A stretch of 64,000 nucleotides of DNA, taken from contig NC_092875.1 in the NCBI RefSeq assembly GCF_028372415.1, positions 48,341,271 to 48,405,270 of the forward strand. The letters are read 5' to 3'. Shown piece by piece: positions 42,217 through 53,679 of the stretch; positions within the stretch are counted from its first letter, which is position 1, and every line of letters begins with the position of its first letter. The notes under the pieces are model-generated. The model did no database searches, was not told the DNA's origin, and saw only the letters and a list, made by a program, of their open reading frames with translations. Source of the stretch: Notamacropus eugenii (taxonomy: Eukaryota; Chordata; Mammalia; Diprotodontia; Macropodidae). The translations under genes and the position numbers were made by a program.

Positions 42217-44838
42217 TAAGTCTGTGCTCCCAGTCTCATTGCGCTTTACAGCGTTAAGTCTGTGCTCCCGATCTCATTGCGCTTTACAGCGTTAAGTCTG
42301 TGCTCCCGATCTCATTGCGCTTTACAGCGTTAAGTCTGTGCTCCCGATCTCATTGCGCTTTACAGCATTAAGTCTGTGCTCCCGATCTCATTGCGCTTTA
42401 CAGCGTTAAGTCTGTGCTCCCGATCTCATTGCGCTTTACAGCGTTAAGTCTGTGCTCCCGATCTCATTGCGCTTTACAGCGTTAAGTCTGTGCTCCCAGT
42501 CTCATTGCGCTTTACAGCGTTAAGTCTGTGCTCCCGGTCTCACTGCGCTTTACAGCGTTAAGTCTGTGCTCCCAGTCTCATTGCGCTTTACAGCGTTAAG
42601 TCTGTGCTCCCGGTCTCATTGCGCTTTACAGCGTTAAGTCTGTGCTCCCAGTCTCATTGCGCTTTACAGCATTAAGTCTGTGCTCCCGATCTCATTGCGC
42701 TTTACAGCGTTAAGTCTGTGCTCCCGATCTCATTGCGCTTTACAGCGTTAAGTCTGTGCTCCCGATCTCATTGCGCTTTACAGCGTTAAGTCTGTGCTCC
42801 CGGTCTCATTGCGCTTTACAGCGTTAAGTCTGTGCTCCCGATCTCATTGCGCTTTACAGCGTTAAGTCTGTGCTCCCAGTCTCATTGCGCTTTACAGCGT
42901 TAAGTCTGTGCTCCCGGTCTCATTGCGCTTTACAGCGTTAAGTCTGTGCTCCCGATCTCATTGCGCTTTACAGCGTTAAGTCTGTGCTCCCGGTCTCACT
43001 GCGCTTTACAGCGTTAAGTCTGTGCTCCCGATCTCACTGCGCTTTACAGCGTTAAGTCTGTGCTCCCAGTCTCATTGCGCTTTACAGCGTTAAGTCTGTG
43101 CTCCCAGTCTCATTGCGCTTTACAGCGTTAAGTCTGTGCTCCCGGTCTCATTGCGCTTTACAGCGTTAAGTCTGTGCTCCCAGTCTCATTGCGCTTTACA
43201 GCATTAAGTCTGTGCTCCCGATCTCATTGCGCTTTACAGCGTTAAGTCTGTGCTCCCGATCTCATTGCGCTTTACAGCGTTAAGTCTGTGCTCCCGATCT
43301 CATTGCGCTTTACAGCGTTAAGTCTGTGCTCCCAGTCTCATTGCGCTTTACAGCGTTAAGTCTGTGCTCCCGGTCTCACTGCGCTTTACAGCGTTAAGTC
43401 TGTGCTCCCAGTCTCATTGCGCTTTACAGCGTTAAGTCTGTGCTCCCGGTCTCATTGCGCTTTACAGCGTTAAGTCTGTGCTCCCAGTCTCATTGCGCTT
43501 TACAGCGTTAAGTCTGTGCTCCCGGTCTCATTGCGCTTTACAGCGTTAAGTCTGTGCTCCCGGTCTCATTGCGCTTTACAGCGTTAAGTCTGTGCTCCCA
43601 GTCTCATTGCGCTTTACAGCGTTAAGTCTGTGCTCCCGGTCTCATTGCGCTTTACAGCGTTAAGTCTGTGCTCCCGATCTCACTGCGCTTTACAGCGTTA
43701 AGTCTGTGCTCCCGGTCTCATTGCGCTTTACAGCGTTAAGTCTGTGCTCCCGGTCTCATTGCGCTTTACAGCGTTAAGTCTGTGCTCCCGGTCTCACTGC
43801 GCTTTACAGCGTTAAGTCTGTGCTCCCGATCTCACTGCGCTTTACAGCGTTAAGTCTGTGCTCCCGATCTCACTGCGCTTTACAGCGTTAAGTCTGTGCT
43901 CCCAGTCTCATTGCGCTTTACAGCGTTAAGTCTGTGCTCCCGATCTCATTGCGCTTTACAGCGTTAAGTCTGTGCTCCCGGTCTCATTGCGCTTTACAGC
44001 GTTAAGTCTGTGCTCCCGATCTCATTGCGCTTTACAGCGTTAAGTCTGTGCTCCCGATCTCACTGCGCTTTACAGCGTTAAGTCTGTGCTCCCGATCTCA
44101 CTGCGCTTTACAGCGTTAAGTCTGTGCTCCCGATCTCACTGCGCTTTACAGCGTTAAGTCTGTGCTCCCGATCTCACTGCGCTTTACAGCGTTAAGTCTG
44201 TGCTCCCGATCTCACTGCGCTTTACAGCGTTAAGTCTGTGCTCCCGGTCTCATTGCGCTTTACAGCGTTAAGTCTGTGCTCCCGGTCTCATTGCGCTTTA
44301 CAGCGTTAAGTCTGTGCTCCCGGTCTCACTGCGCTTTACAGCGTTAAGTCTGTGCTCCCGATCTCACTGCGCTTTACAGCGTTAAGTCTGTGCTCCCGAT
44401 CTCACTGCGCTTTACAGCGTTAAGTCTGTGCTCCCAGTCTCATTGCGCTTTACAGCGTTAAGTCTGTGCTCCCGATCTCATTGCGCTTTACAGCGTTAAG
44501 TCTGTGCTCCCGGTCTCATTGCGCTTTACAGCGTTAAGTCTGTGCTCCCGATCTCATTGCGCTTTACAGCGTTAAGTCTGTGCTCCCGATCTCACTGCGC
44601 TTTACAGCGTTAAGTCTGTGCTCCCGATCTCACTGCGCTTTACAGCGTTAAGTCTGTGCTCCCGATCTCACTGCGCTTTACAGCGTTAAGTCTGTGCTCC
44701 CGATCTCACTGCGCTTTACAGCGTTAAGTCTGTGCTCCCGATCTCACTGCGCTTTACAGCGTTAAGTCTGTGCTCCCGATCTCACTGCGCTTTACAGTGT
44801 TAAGTCTGTGCTCCCGGTCTCATTGCGCTTTACAGTGT
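42217..44838 (+). repeat. 38-bp tandem repeat, exactly 69 units, in PUS1 intron 4
   Basis: Units begin TAAGTCTGTGCTCCC and end GCGCTTTACAGCGT; 69 x 38 = 2622 bp with no indels, so every unit is in register. Variation is confined almost entirely to the dinucleotide after CTCCC (AG, GA or GG), the next T/C (CTCATT or CTCACT), and rarely CAGCGT to CAGCAT or CAGTGT. Units 40-53 and 54-67 have the identical order of variants. The array ends 45 bp before exon 5. About three CpGs per unit make it a CpG-dense block. It is not a CRISPR: there are no spacers. Confidence 0.98.
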
Positions 44839-44883
44839 TTCAGTGTTTCTTTCCCACCCTTCATTCCCATTATTTCTCCTCAG

Positions 44884-45581
44884 GTTTGAAGAGGGTCACC
44901 GGGAGTTTTAACTCAAAGAACAGATGTGATGCAAGGACCTATTTCTACATGCTGCCGACGTTTGCCTTTGCCCACAAAGACAGCGATGTCCAGGATGAGA
45001 GATACCGCCTGAGTCCAGAAACCCTGGAGAAAGTCAACAAGCTCCTGGCCAGCTACAAGGGCACTCACAACTTTCACAATTTCACCTCTCAGAAGGGCCC
45101 CAAGGAGCCGAGTGCCAGGCGCTACATCATGGAGATGCACTGCGAGGCGCCCTTTGTGCGGGAAGGCATGGAGTTTGCCGTGATCAAGGTCAAGGGCCAG
45201 AGTTTTATGATGCACCAGATCCGGAAGATGATCGGCTTGGTGATTGCTGTCACGAAGGGCTATGTACCTGAGTCTGTGATGGAGCGCAGCTGGGGAGAGG
45301 AGAAGGTGGATATCCCCAAAGCACCAGGGCTCGGGCTTGTCCTGGAGAGGGTCCATTTTGAACAGTACAATCGGCGTTTTGGAAATGATGGGCTGCATGA
45401 ACCCCTGGACTGGGTGGAAGAGGAGGAGAAGATGACTGTATTCAAAGAGCAGTACATCTACCCCACCATCATCAAGACAGAGATGGAGGAGCACTCCATG
45501 ACAAGCTGGCTGAACACTCTTCCAAACCACGACTTTGATGCTGGCTGTCTTGAGGCCAAGGCAGATGCTGGGAATGCGCAG
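44884..45581 (+). CDS. PUS1: PUS1 exon 5 (main catalytic-domain exon)
   Basis: Encodes 232 residues from [19 protein letters not shown] to AGNAQ. It holds the [13 protein letters not shown] segment and the [15 protein letters not shown] motif typical of the TruA fold, then the [18 protein letters not shown] strand and the C-terminal helical extension DEMEEHSM-like region that distinguishes eukaryotic PUS1. The acceptor (TTATTTCTCCTCAG) lies only 45 bp after a 2.6-kb tandem array that fills the end of intron 4. Donor CAG/GTAAAA, phase 0. A 268-codon antisense open frame over this exon is a shadow of its codon use. Confidence 0.97.
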
Positions 45582-45844
45582 GTAAAAAATCAGGGGAGTC
45601 CCCAGTAGGAAGCTAATTCCAAATTTCATGAAATGGCTCTTTGGGTGGGGGATGTTGGCTTGAAATACTATAAGTGAGTTTGAGAGCTCTAAATCTGACT
45701 CCCTGAAATGTCCCGTCACTGGACTTCACTCTCTTGCTCAAGAAGTTTCTGGGGCTGCCTCTGCCTATAGATTCCTCCGTTGGGCATTTAAACCTCTGTA
45801 CCTGCTGGCTACAACCTATCTTTCCAAGCCCCTTGGGATGATTA
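45582..45844 (+). repeat. PUS1 intron 5 start, with an L2 fragment
   Basis: 45725-45844 resembles L2 (CTTGCTCAAGAAGTTTCTGG ... CCTATCTTTCCAAGCCCC). Confidence 0.55.
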
Positions 45845-46380
45845 AAAAATTCTGAGACAAAGTTTCTGGGTAAATTAAGATCAGTTTTATTGATTTGGGT
45901 CTAGAAAGCAGTCAACAGGAACAGGCTCAGTGTCTTTTTGGTAGCCAAAGACACCAAACTTCTAGAACCTTTGATATTTATAAAGTCTTTTGGGAAAGGG
46001 GTTCACCTGAGGGTGAAATCAACTCTGATTGACCAGCAAGGAAAGAATATTATAACGGGAGGTGTGCTATGTGTTAAAACGAAGGTCTTGGGGTATGCCT
46101 GTGTCACCCAAATTTTGGTCAACAGAGACATCAATTTCCATATCACTTGTTAAGACCGAAGGGAAAATCCATACCTCCCCAGACTTGTCTGAGCAAACAC
46201 AATGGGCAGGAATGCACACATTAGCCCAAACTTAGCATTTCCTTTACTGTCTGTTAAGATCTTGGCCTCCTGGATAAATCAGATTTCCCACACTAGTTGA
46301 TTTCTGGATGAGGAAGTAGAAAAGGCAGAAAACCTTGGTCCTAATACAATAATTACCTATTAAATACAAGAGAGAAATAT
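45845..46380 (-). mobile_element. LTR-like fossil, antisense, in PUS1 intron 5
   Basis: Minus strand shows a TATA-like motif (GACTTTATAAATATC near 45978) and AATAAA-type signal near 45886, as in the related fossil at 38016. No genes inside. Several decays; boundaries approximate. Confidence 0.45.
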
Positions 46381-46880
46381 TAATTTCTCACACTCTGCTT
46401 GCTGATTTCCATCTGTAACTTTCCTTCTTTCACCTCCATGTCTTTGCACAGGTTGTACCCCCTGACTGGGATGCTCCCCCTTTTTAACTCTGTATCTGTA
46501 ACATCAAATACTGTACAAGGTTCCTTCAAGAAGTCCTTTCTTATGAACGCTTTGGGGGTCCTTCTCCTCCATCCTCTCCCATACAGACATCCCAAGGACT
46601 TTTTGTCTCTGCCCAGTGGCTGGTACATGGAAGGAAATGAGCATTTATTAAGCACCTACTTTATGCCAGGCACTGAAACCAAGTGCTTTTCAAATGTTGT
46701 CTCATTTGATCGTCACAACAGCCCTGGGAGGTAGGGGCTGTTATTATCTCCACTTTATAGCTGGGCAATTTCAGTGACTTGCCTGTGGCCGCAGGGCTAG
46801 TAAGTTTCTGAGGCTACATTTGAACTCAAGTCCTCCTTGTCTCTAGACTCGGTTGTACTTTACTTACTGCACCACCACCT
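46381..46880. repeat. L2 fragment followed by antisense SINE
   Basis: 46390-46640 is L2 (CACAGGTTGTACCCCCTGAC ... TCAAGAAGTCCTTTCTTATG). 46626-46880 is antisense SINE (GAGCATTTATTAAGCACC ... GCACCACCACCTG). Confidence 0.7.
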
Positions 46881-47600
46881 GTTACATATAGTAGGTGTTT
46901 AATTTTGCTCGTGACTGTTTAATTCATGTCTTCATTCCTTGACAAACATGGGAAAGGGAAAGAGAACTGTATTTGGATTTAGGAGTCCTGAGTGTGAATC
47001 CTGACTCTGCCCCAGTCAGTCAATCAATAAATATTTATTAAAAGTCTTCTATGTGCCATGTGTCTGTGTGACCTTGGGCAAGTCATATCACTTCTGGCTT
47101 ACAGCTTCTTCATCTGCAAAATGAAGAGATTTCATTCAATGACCTTGGAGCCCCGTCTCTGTATTCTCTTGCCCAAGGATTTATCAAGCACTTACTATGG
47201 GTAAGGCACCTTGCTAGGTGTGTTGGGGACTGACCTCAGTTCACGGTCGAGAAAGGGAGTGGATAGGAACACACATTATCTATAATACAAGGTAGAAATG
47301 GGAAAGTATTCAAAGAAAGACATTAACCTAGGGCTGTGTGAATTCGGATCAGAGAGAGATGACTTTGGGCCACATGGGTACATGTACCATTGCACATCTG
47401 TCGCTCAAAGGGACCTAGCCTAATGGCTTTACTTTTCATTTTTGCTAAACTTGTTACCCACAGCCTGGTTCTGTGGTGTTTACCTTGCATAGTTGTGAGC
47501 TAAACAAGCTCTCATTGCTCCAAGCAGCTCTCCAAATTACATAGAAGGTGCTAACTTGGAATTCCTTATATCAACAAAATCAGGGGTCTAGACCCTATCT
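46881..47600. other. Intron 5, partial SINE/L2 pieces
   Basis: 46950-47150 has sense SINE with an internal L2-like TCAATCAATAAATATTTATT. 47175-47300 is L2-like. The remainder is not recognised. Confidence 0.5.
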
Positions 47601-47880
47601 TATTTTTTAAATTAAAAAAATTTATTTCAATTGCCAAAATTTATCATCTTTCCCTCCTACCACTCCCACCCCTCACTGGAAAAAAAAAATTGGAAACCCT
47701 TATAACAATTATGTATATTTAAGCAAAACAGATTCCTACTCCTAGACATGTAAAAATTACACGTCTTCTTCTGCACCCTTGAGTCCATCACCTGTCTGTC
47801 AAGAGGGGAATGTCATGCTTTATCATGGGTCCTCAGGAATCAGACCCTTCCTTGACCATGTAGTCTATCAGCATCATTTG
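47601..47880 (-). repeat. LINE-like 3' fragment, antisense
   Basis: AAAAATTTATTTCAATTGCC ... CAAAACAGATTCCTACTCC, similar to 21290-21480. Family uncertain (L1-related). Confidence 0.45.
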
Positions 47881-47885
47881 TCTCA

Positions 47886-47972
47886 GGGCAGCTAGGTGGT
47901 GTCGTGGATAGAGCACCAGGCCTGGAGTCCAGAGGACCTGAGTTCAAATCAGGCACTTACAGTTACTTAATC
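47886..47972 (+). repeat. tRNA-derived SINE, 5' part
   Basis: GGGCAGCTAGGTGGTGTCG ... GACCTGAGTTCAAATC. Confidence 0.85.
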
Positions 47973-48139
47973 CATTGCCTCCAAAAGAACTGCAACCCAG
48001 AGTTCTGTTTTTCCTCCATTGTTACTGTATCGTGCACCTGATTCTGCTTGCTTTGCCTCGGTTCAAACAGGTCCTCCTGTATTGCTCTGAGACTGGTCCT
48101 TTCACCATTTTCTGCACAACAGTTGTCTACCATAAATTC

Positions 48140-48465
48140 ATACACCATAAGCTGAGCCAGTAAAACAAAAATGACAATACTACCTAAATTAAGTTACTTA
48201 TTCCGTGCCCTATCAGTCAAATTACCAAAGGATTACTTTATAGAGTTAGGAAAAATAATAGCAAAATTCTCCTGAAAGAACACAAGGAAATCAAAGCAAA
48301 AAAAAAAAATGTGAAAGGGGCCTAGTAGTACCAGATATCACACTGTATTACAAGTGGCAACAATTTGATATTGAATAAGAAATGGAGGGCCAAGGGAATA
48401 GATTAGGTACACACTGGGCGGAAACAAGCAAGCCTGGTGTTTGATAAACTCAAAGATCCCAGTGA
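48140..48465 (+). mobile_element. L1 ORF2 fragment, sense
   Basis: Encodes a broken match to the L1 ORF2 region around 'MTILPKLSYLFRALSVKLPK', internal to ORF2 and lacking both ends. Confidence 0.65.
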
Positions 48466-48683
48466 TCGGAGCAAGACCTCACTTTTTGACAATATCAGTG
48501 ACTTGAAGAAGCCACAGATGACATAACTGTCAAATTAATAGATGATGTGAAGCTGAGAGGGAATAACTAAACACGCTGGATGAGAAAGGTCAAGTCCTGG
48601 AGAGATCTTGAAAGACTAATATAGGATGAAATTTAAGAAGAATGAATGCAAAACTCTCTACTAGGGTTCAAAAAAATCAGTTT

Positions 48684-48805
48684 GCCAGGGGCAGCTGAAT
48701 GAAGCTCCGACCTTGGAGTGAGGAAGATCAGAGTTCAAATTCAGCCTCAGAAACTTCCTAGCTGTATGACCCTAGGCAATTCACTTACCCCTGATCGCCT
48801 CCAAA
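48684..48805 (+). repeat. SINE inserted in the L3/CR1 LINE
   Basis: GGGGCAGCTGAATGAAG ... CCTAGGCAATTCACTTACCC, with an A tail; AAAAATCAGT and AAATAATTCAGT flank it. Confidence 0.7.
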
Positions 48806-49107
48806 AAAAAATAATTCAGTACCCAAAGTACAGGATAAGGGAAGAAGTATGTTCATTAAACAGTTGCTACGAAAGAGATCTCAAGTTTTTTGTCTGTTTA
48901 TTTTTAATGAACTTTAAGGTCAGTGTGCCATGTGTGACATGCTAGCTCCAAAAGCTAATGCTGTCCACGAAAGGGAAGTCATAGGCCGCACAGTGATAAA
49001 AGGGACAGTCCTGTTGTACGTTGCCCTGGTCGGATCACTTCTCCATTTGGACACATTTTAGGAAAGGCAGAGTTAGACTTTATCATAAAGAGAATGGCCA
49101 GGATAAT

Positions 49108-49335
49108 GAAAGCACTGATGGTGGGGGGCAGAGTGCTGGGTCCGGATGAGGGAATTCCTGAGCCCAAATGCTTCCTCAGACACAAGACATGTGATCTTGG
49201 AACAGTCATTTCTTCTCCTTGGAGGAGTCTGTTTTCCTCAGTTTCCTCATCTGTACAATGGAAATAATAATAGCACCTACCTCCCAGGGCTAAGTGTGAA
49301 ATAGCACATAAAAATACTTTTAAAAACTTTAAAAG
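49108..49335 (+). repeat. CORE-SINE inserted in the L3/CR1 LINE
   Basis: GGGGCAGAGTGCTGGGTCC ... TCCTCAGTTTCCTCATCTG ... TAATAGCACCTACCTCCC. Confidence 0.8.
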
Positions 49336-50224
49336 TTCTATGAAAATGCTAGTGGTTATTTTTATTATTCTTATACCATGCCAGGTGAGGATCAGTTGGA
49401 GAGATGTTACCATGGAGAGGAGAAGGCTTAGGAAAGACATTTTATACAGTTTTCAAGTACTTACACTACTGATTTTGATCTGCTTGAATGAGATGAATAT
49501 TTTCAGACACAACAGTGTGGGAATTTGTTTTGCTGGTCTGTACATTTCTTTTTCAATTTTGCAACGTAGAGTGGGAGGGAGAGTGAGCTTAGAGATACAA
49601 GATTTCAAAAAAAAGGAAAGAGGCTCCATGAAGCACTTTTTTTTTAAAGAAGAAAACAGAAGGGAACCCAGACAAACAGGACAGCTTTGAAAGTAACATG
49701 GGTGAATGCATATATTCAGACAGGTGAGCAAGCTGTACAGAATGGAGATTCACAGTTTCATGTACAAACCTCATTTTCCATTCTGTTTTATATAGTGTTT
49801 GTAAAGTTTAGAAACTTAACCAAAACAATCATTCTGCATGGCCCCAGAAGGCAGAAGTAGGAGCCACAGAGGCAGATTTCAGGGCCTTGAAGTTGGAAGG
49901 ACTTCCTTAGAGTTACAGCTGTCCCGAAGTGCAGTGGGCTGCCTGGGAGGAGTGGGGCGGGGGTGACTTCCCCATAGTTAGATGTCTTTATACAGGGGCA
50001 AATGTTGTCGAAGAGATTTTTACTTGAGTGTGGGTGGATCAAGCTAGATGACCTCTGAGGTCCTGTTCTGATTTGAGATAACATAGTTCTCTGAACCTGC
50101 ATTACTCAAATGATGCTCATTTGGAGTATTCTCTCAGGTTTGGAAAATGGAATAAGGTTTCTGTTTATCAGGAGTGCTCATCACTTGTTTTATTGACTTA
50201 TCAAAAACTCCTCTTCCCTTGTAG

Positions 50225-50275
50225 GCTACTGGTAATCTAAAAGGCAGCGATGGAGGTGGAGATGACTCTGACTGA
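50225..50275 (+). CDS. PUS1: PUS1 exon 6 and stop
   Basis: Encodes the acidic tail ATGNLKGSDGGGDDSD and TGA at 50273-50275; human ends similarly (GSEGDGDTD). Acceptor TTCCCTTGTAG. Low conservation outside the Gly/Asp cluster is normal for this tail. Confidence 0.9.
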   Translation, partial: ATGNLKGSDGGGDDSD

Positions 50276-50507
50276 GAGGACACAAGTCACCAAGGGAGCC
50301 GAACTGTGCCGTTTCCATATCTCACCAAGGGGGCCTTTGCAAATCCCTCCGCAACACACAGACAGACACACGTCCCCGGCTCATTGACTTGCTTGTTGTG
50401 ACCAATTGCTGATGATAGAAAGGAGCTGGAAGATAGAAATCACCAGGATCATGGTCCTTGGCACAGAGGATGTCAGGGCCAGAAATACTTGAAAATTTTA
50501 GGCTTAA

Positions 50508-50513
50508 AATAAA
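50508..50513 (+). terminator. PUS1 poly(A) signal, first candidate
   Basis: AATAAA followed by GGTCTGATTTTGTTTTTT, a good G/T-rich downstream element. Confidence 0.6.
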
Positions 50514-50582
50514 GGTCTGATTTTGTTTTTTCATCAACTTCAGGATCCCAAAGCATGGTAGCCTTCTATGTTTGGATCACAG

Positions 50583-50588
50583 AATAAA
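50583..50588 (+). terminator. PUS1 poly(A) signal, second candidate
   Basis: AATAAA followed by a T-rich stretch. Either this or the one at 50508 could end the transcript. Confidence 0.5.
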
Positions 50589-50605
50589 TTGCCTCTATTC
50601 TGCTA

Positions 50606-51890
50606 TTAGTTCATTCTTTTAATGTCAGCCACTTCTAGAACATTGGGAAAGGGAAAATGTGTGTGTGGTTTTTTTAAAAGAAATGATTTTATTAAATGGA
50701 GCTTCCCTACTTGTCACTTTTTTTTTTGGTCAGTTTTTTCGTCACCGGGCTATTCTGCGACTTCTGGATTGTATGAAGTGTTTTTCTTTCCGGACAATTT
50801 AACACATTTTCTGAGCATCTCCCATTTGAAAAGGCCTTTTGTTGGGTGCTAAAGGGAAGACACAGCAGGTAAAAGAGGCTTTTGTGTCTTCAAGGGTTTA
50901 ATTTTGATTCAACAAGCACTTATTAACTGCCTACTATGAGTCAGGGGGTGGGCCAGGCACTGGGGATTCAAACACCAAAAGGAACTCAGGCTCTATTTTC
51001 CCATCTGTAAAATGGGGATAAGGCCTTTAACACTTACAGGGTTTTTAACACTCATAGGATTATCATGAAGATCAGAAGAGATATTTGTATATGAAGCACT
51101 TTGTGAACATAAAGCATCTTGTACTATTTATATCTGCTATCCTTATAGTTAGCACCAAGGCCTAGTGCTCACCCCACTACTTCCATGCCTTACACTAGTT
51201 GTCCCTCATTCTCAGAAGGTTCTTTATCCTCCCTTCTGCCTCTTTTTCTGGCTTCCTTCAAGGCCCCTCTTCAATACCACCTTCTGCCAGAAGACCTTTC
51301 CTGGTCTGTCCATCAGCAGTGCATTCCTGCTGAGATAACCTTCCGTCTACTTCTATATTTTCCATCTCCCTAGTACTTTACATTGTTGTATTCTCCGTTA
51401 GGACGTGAGCTCTGAGGCCAGAGACCATGCTTTTATCTTACTTTATATTCCTAAGGCTTAGTCTGACAGAGTAAATGCTTAATATTGCTTGTTAACAGAC
51501 TGACTCAATGCAAAAATGAGATGGTCCCTGCTCTCAAGGAGCTTACTGGGGTGGGGGTGGGAGGTCATTATAGCTTATATAAAAGGTAAGTACACAAGGA
51601 GTGCTAACAACTACGGGAATCATAAGGGGGCAGTCCTTGATCTGAGCCTTGAAGACAACTAGGGGGTTGAGGAATGGAGAGAAAAGGAGGAAGGGTCTTT
51701 GCTTTTGTGCAGAGGCAAGAAATGGAATGTGTGATAGCAGATTTTAATTTAATTTAATTAATAGCACCTACCTCCCAGGGTGGTGAGGATGCCATAAGGT
51801 AATCTTTGTAAAGCACTTAGAACAACAGTGCCTGTCACACAGTAGGCACAAAATAAATGTTAGTTATTATGGAGTTTCTAGCACAGTGCC
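50606..51890 (+). repeat. PUS1-EP400 intergenic: L2 and SINE pieces
   Basis: 50905-50985 L2-like; 50995-51130 SINE tail; 51160-51510 L2 3' end (CCTTCAAGGCCCCTCTTCAA ... GGACGTGAGCTCTGAGG); 51520-51720 L2-like (GGGCCTTGAAG variant); 51755-51880 SINE tail. 50606-50900 has no named repeat. Confidence 0.65.
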
Positions 51891-52114
51891 TCCTATAGAG
51901 TAGATGCTTAACAAAATCCTTGCTCCCCTTCCTTTCCCATAGTGCACCCTGTAATAATAGGTGGCATTTATATAATTCTTGAAGAATTACAAAGTCCTTT
52001 ATATCAGTCATATCTGGTCCTCAACCCCATGAACTGTGTTGAGGGCAATATTATCCCCATTTTGCAGATGAGAAAACATCCTGAAGTACGTAAAGCAACT
52101 TGCAGGTTTATTGA

Positions 52115-52353
52115 TATCCAGTTGTTTTTCAATTGCGTCTGACTCTGTGACCCTGTTTGGGGTTTTCTTGGCAAAGATACTGGAGTGGTTTGCCATTGTC
52201 CTTTTCCAGCTCACTTTACAGGTGAAGAAACTGGCAATGGTGAAGTGACTTGTCTAGGGTCACTCAGCTAGTGTCTGAGGCCAGACTTGAACTCAGGTGT
52301 TCCTAACTCCCAGGTCCAGTATTTTATCTATCCCTTGTGCCACCTAGCTGCCT
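52115..52353 (-). repeat. RTE-tailed SINE, antisense, nearly complete
   Basis: TTTTTCAATTGCGTCTGACTC ... GTGCCACCTAGCTGCC. Confidence 0.88.
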
Positions 52354-52559
52354 CTGCTTCAGGTTACTCACCTAATAAGAATCTGAGGTAGGATTTGAAC
52401 CCAGACCTATCTTCTGGCCTCCATGTATTGTCTATCCACTCTACCACATCAGCCTTCCCTGGTACCCACAGCTGTGGTCAGCTACCCAAACTACTGGTTG
52501 TTTGAACTCTCTTGCTTTCACACTCTTGGGTTAAAGTGCCAGGGCTCTGTCCATGTTAT

Positions 52560-53675
52560 TAATGGCCCTTGCTGCTAAATAGAAGCGATGGTGCAGTGGC
52601 TTATAGAGAGGATGGGATTTGGTGTCAGGGTGATACTAATTTCCTGCCTCAGATGTTTTCTGGTCCAATGACTCAAAGGTTAAGGGATTTGCCCAGGGTC
52701 ACACAGTGTCAGGAGAGTCTTCCTTGCCTCCACTTAGGATGGAGTCTATCCAATTGTTGGTGGTAATCATGTCGAGGTTTAGACCCAGGGATGCTAAAAA
52801 CTTGGAGTTTCATGATGTGTTGGGGTGGAACCGTCTCAAAGAATTCAGTCATACTACCTCTAATCCAAATATAGGCACTTTTTGAGATTTGACACCTCTC
52901 ATGATGTGGGCTAAGTTCCAAGAGGAACCAGAGAAAGCAAGATGGTTTTTACAGGATAAGGATGCAATTATATAACAGAAATTTACATAGAATATAGGAA
53001 TGTGATTAATATTAAAAAGACAGGAGGAGTTTGTTAAGAGATTATGTAATAGAGGAGGGGCCCCATCTATGGTTTGGTGGTTAAACATTCTGGCCATGCT
53101 GCCCTTCAGTTGGCTAGCTATTGTGGTCCTGTCAGGTCAAGACAGATAGTTAGGTATTGTGGTCTTGTCTTGGGCTAGACGGATGTTGTGATTGTGACTG
53201 ACAAGAACACACTGGTTTCTGTGGGAATGGGTCTGGGGGTCATGACTGGATGGAGGCAGTAACTGGGTTCTCATGCCTGCTGTTTCTGTGAGAACTATGA
53301 GTTTCAGGGACACACTTGTTCTAGTGAGCAGTGAGGCATATATGAAAAAGTTAGAACGCTGGCAGGAAGAGAGGGCTAGGTAGGTGCAGTGGGCTTGTAA
53401 TGAAGTTAGACTATTGGGTTTGGCGGCAGCTCTATTAGGACTCCATCAACCACATTCCAAAAGCTGGAATCTTTGCCAGCCAACAAGAGTGTTAGTGGTC
53501 CAGCAATCCAGCCCTGTGCCACATTCAGATGTGGACTTTGCGCTGAATTTCTCCCTGAACCTCCATTTCAAGGAAGTACTTGAACCCACCTTCCCTCATC
53601 ACTTTATTGCATCTACTGTCTACCTTCCCTCCTCCCCACCTCCCTTTTGTGTGTGTGTATGTATGTGTGTGTTAA
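52560..53675. other. Intergenic, unclassified
   Basis: 52565-52720 is a diverged sense SINE. 52790-53640 shows no diagnostic motif; composition resembles LTR-type fossil DNA but no TATA/poly(A) pair supports that. No gene seen. Confidence 0.35.
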
Positions 53676-53679
53676 GACA

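Larger units (their letters stand above)
48470..50100 (+). mobile_element. Old L3/CR1-type LINE, split by SINEs
   Basis: 48480-48680 matches the CR1/L3 ORF2 'GATGATGTGAAGCTGAGAGG' block. 48980-49110 matches the 'CCCTGGTCGGATCACTTCTC' block. 49850-50100 matches the 3' end (GGACTTCCTTAGAGTTACAG ... CTAGATGACCTCTGAGGTCC). SINEs sit at about 48684-48805 and 49108-49335. Ancient and not coding. Confidence 0.65.
50276..50605 (+). other. PUS1: PUS1 3' UTR
   Basis: Short 3' UTR with two candidate AATAAA signals at 50508 and 50583. The end is placed after the second, followed by T-rich sequence. Confidence 0.7.

Noticed and set aside
42217-44838. Regular array considered as a CRISPR
   Set aside because: Units are contiguous without spacers, and the setting is a vertebrate intron.
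44913-45719. A 268-codon antisense open frame opposite PUS1 exon 5
   Set aside because: It mirrors the codon pattern of a well-identified exon and shows no family resemblance.
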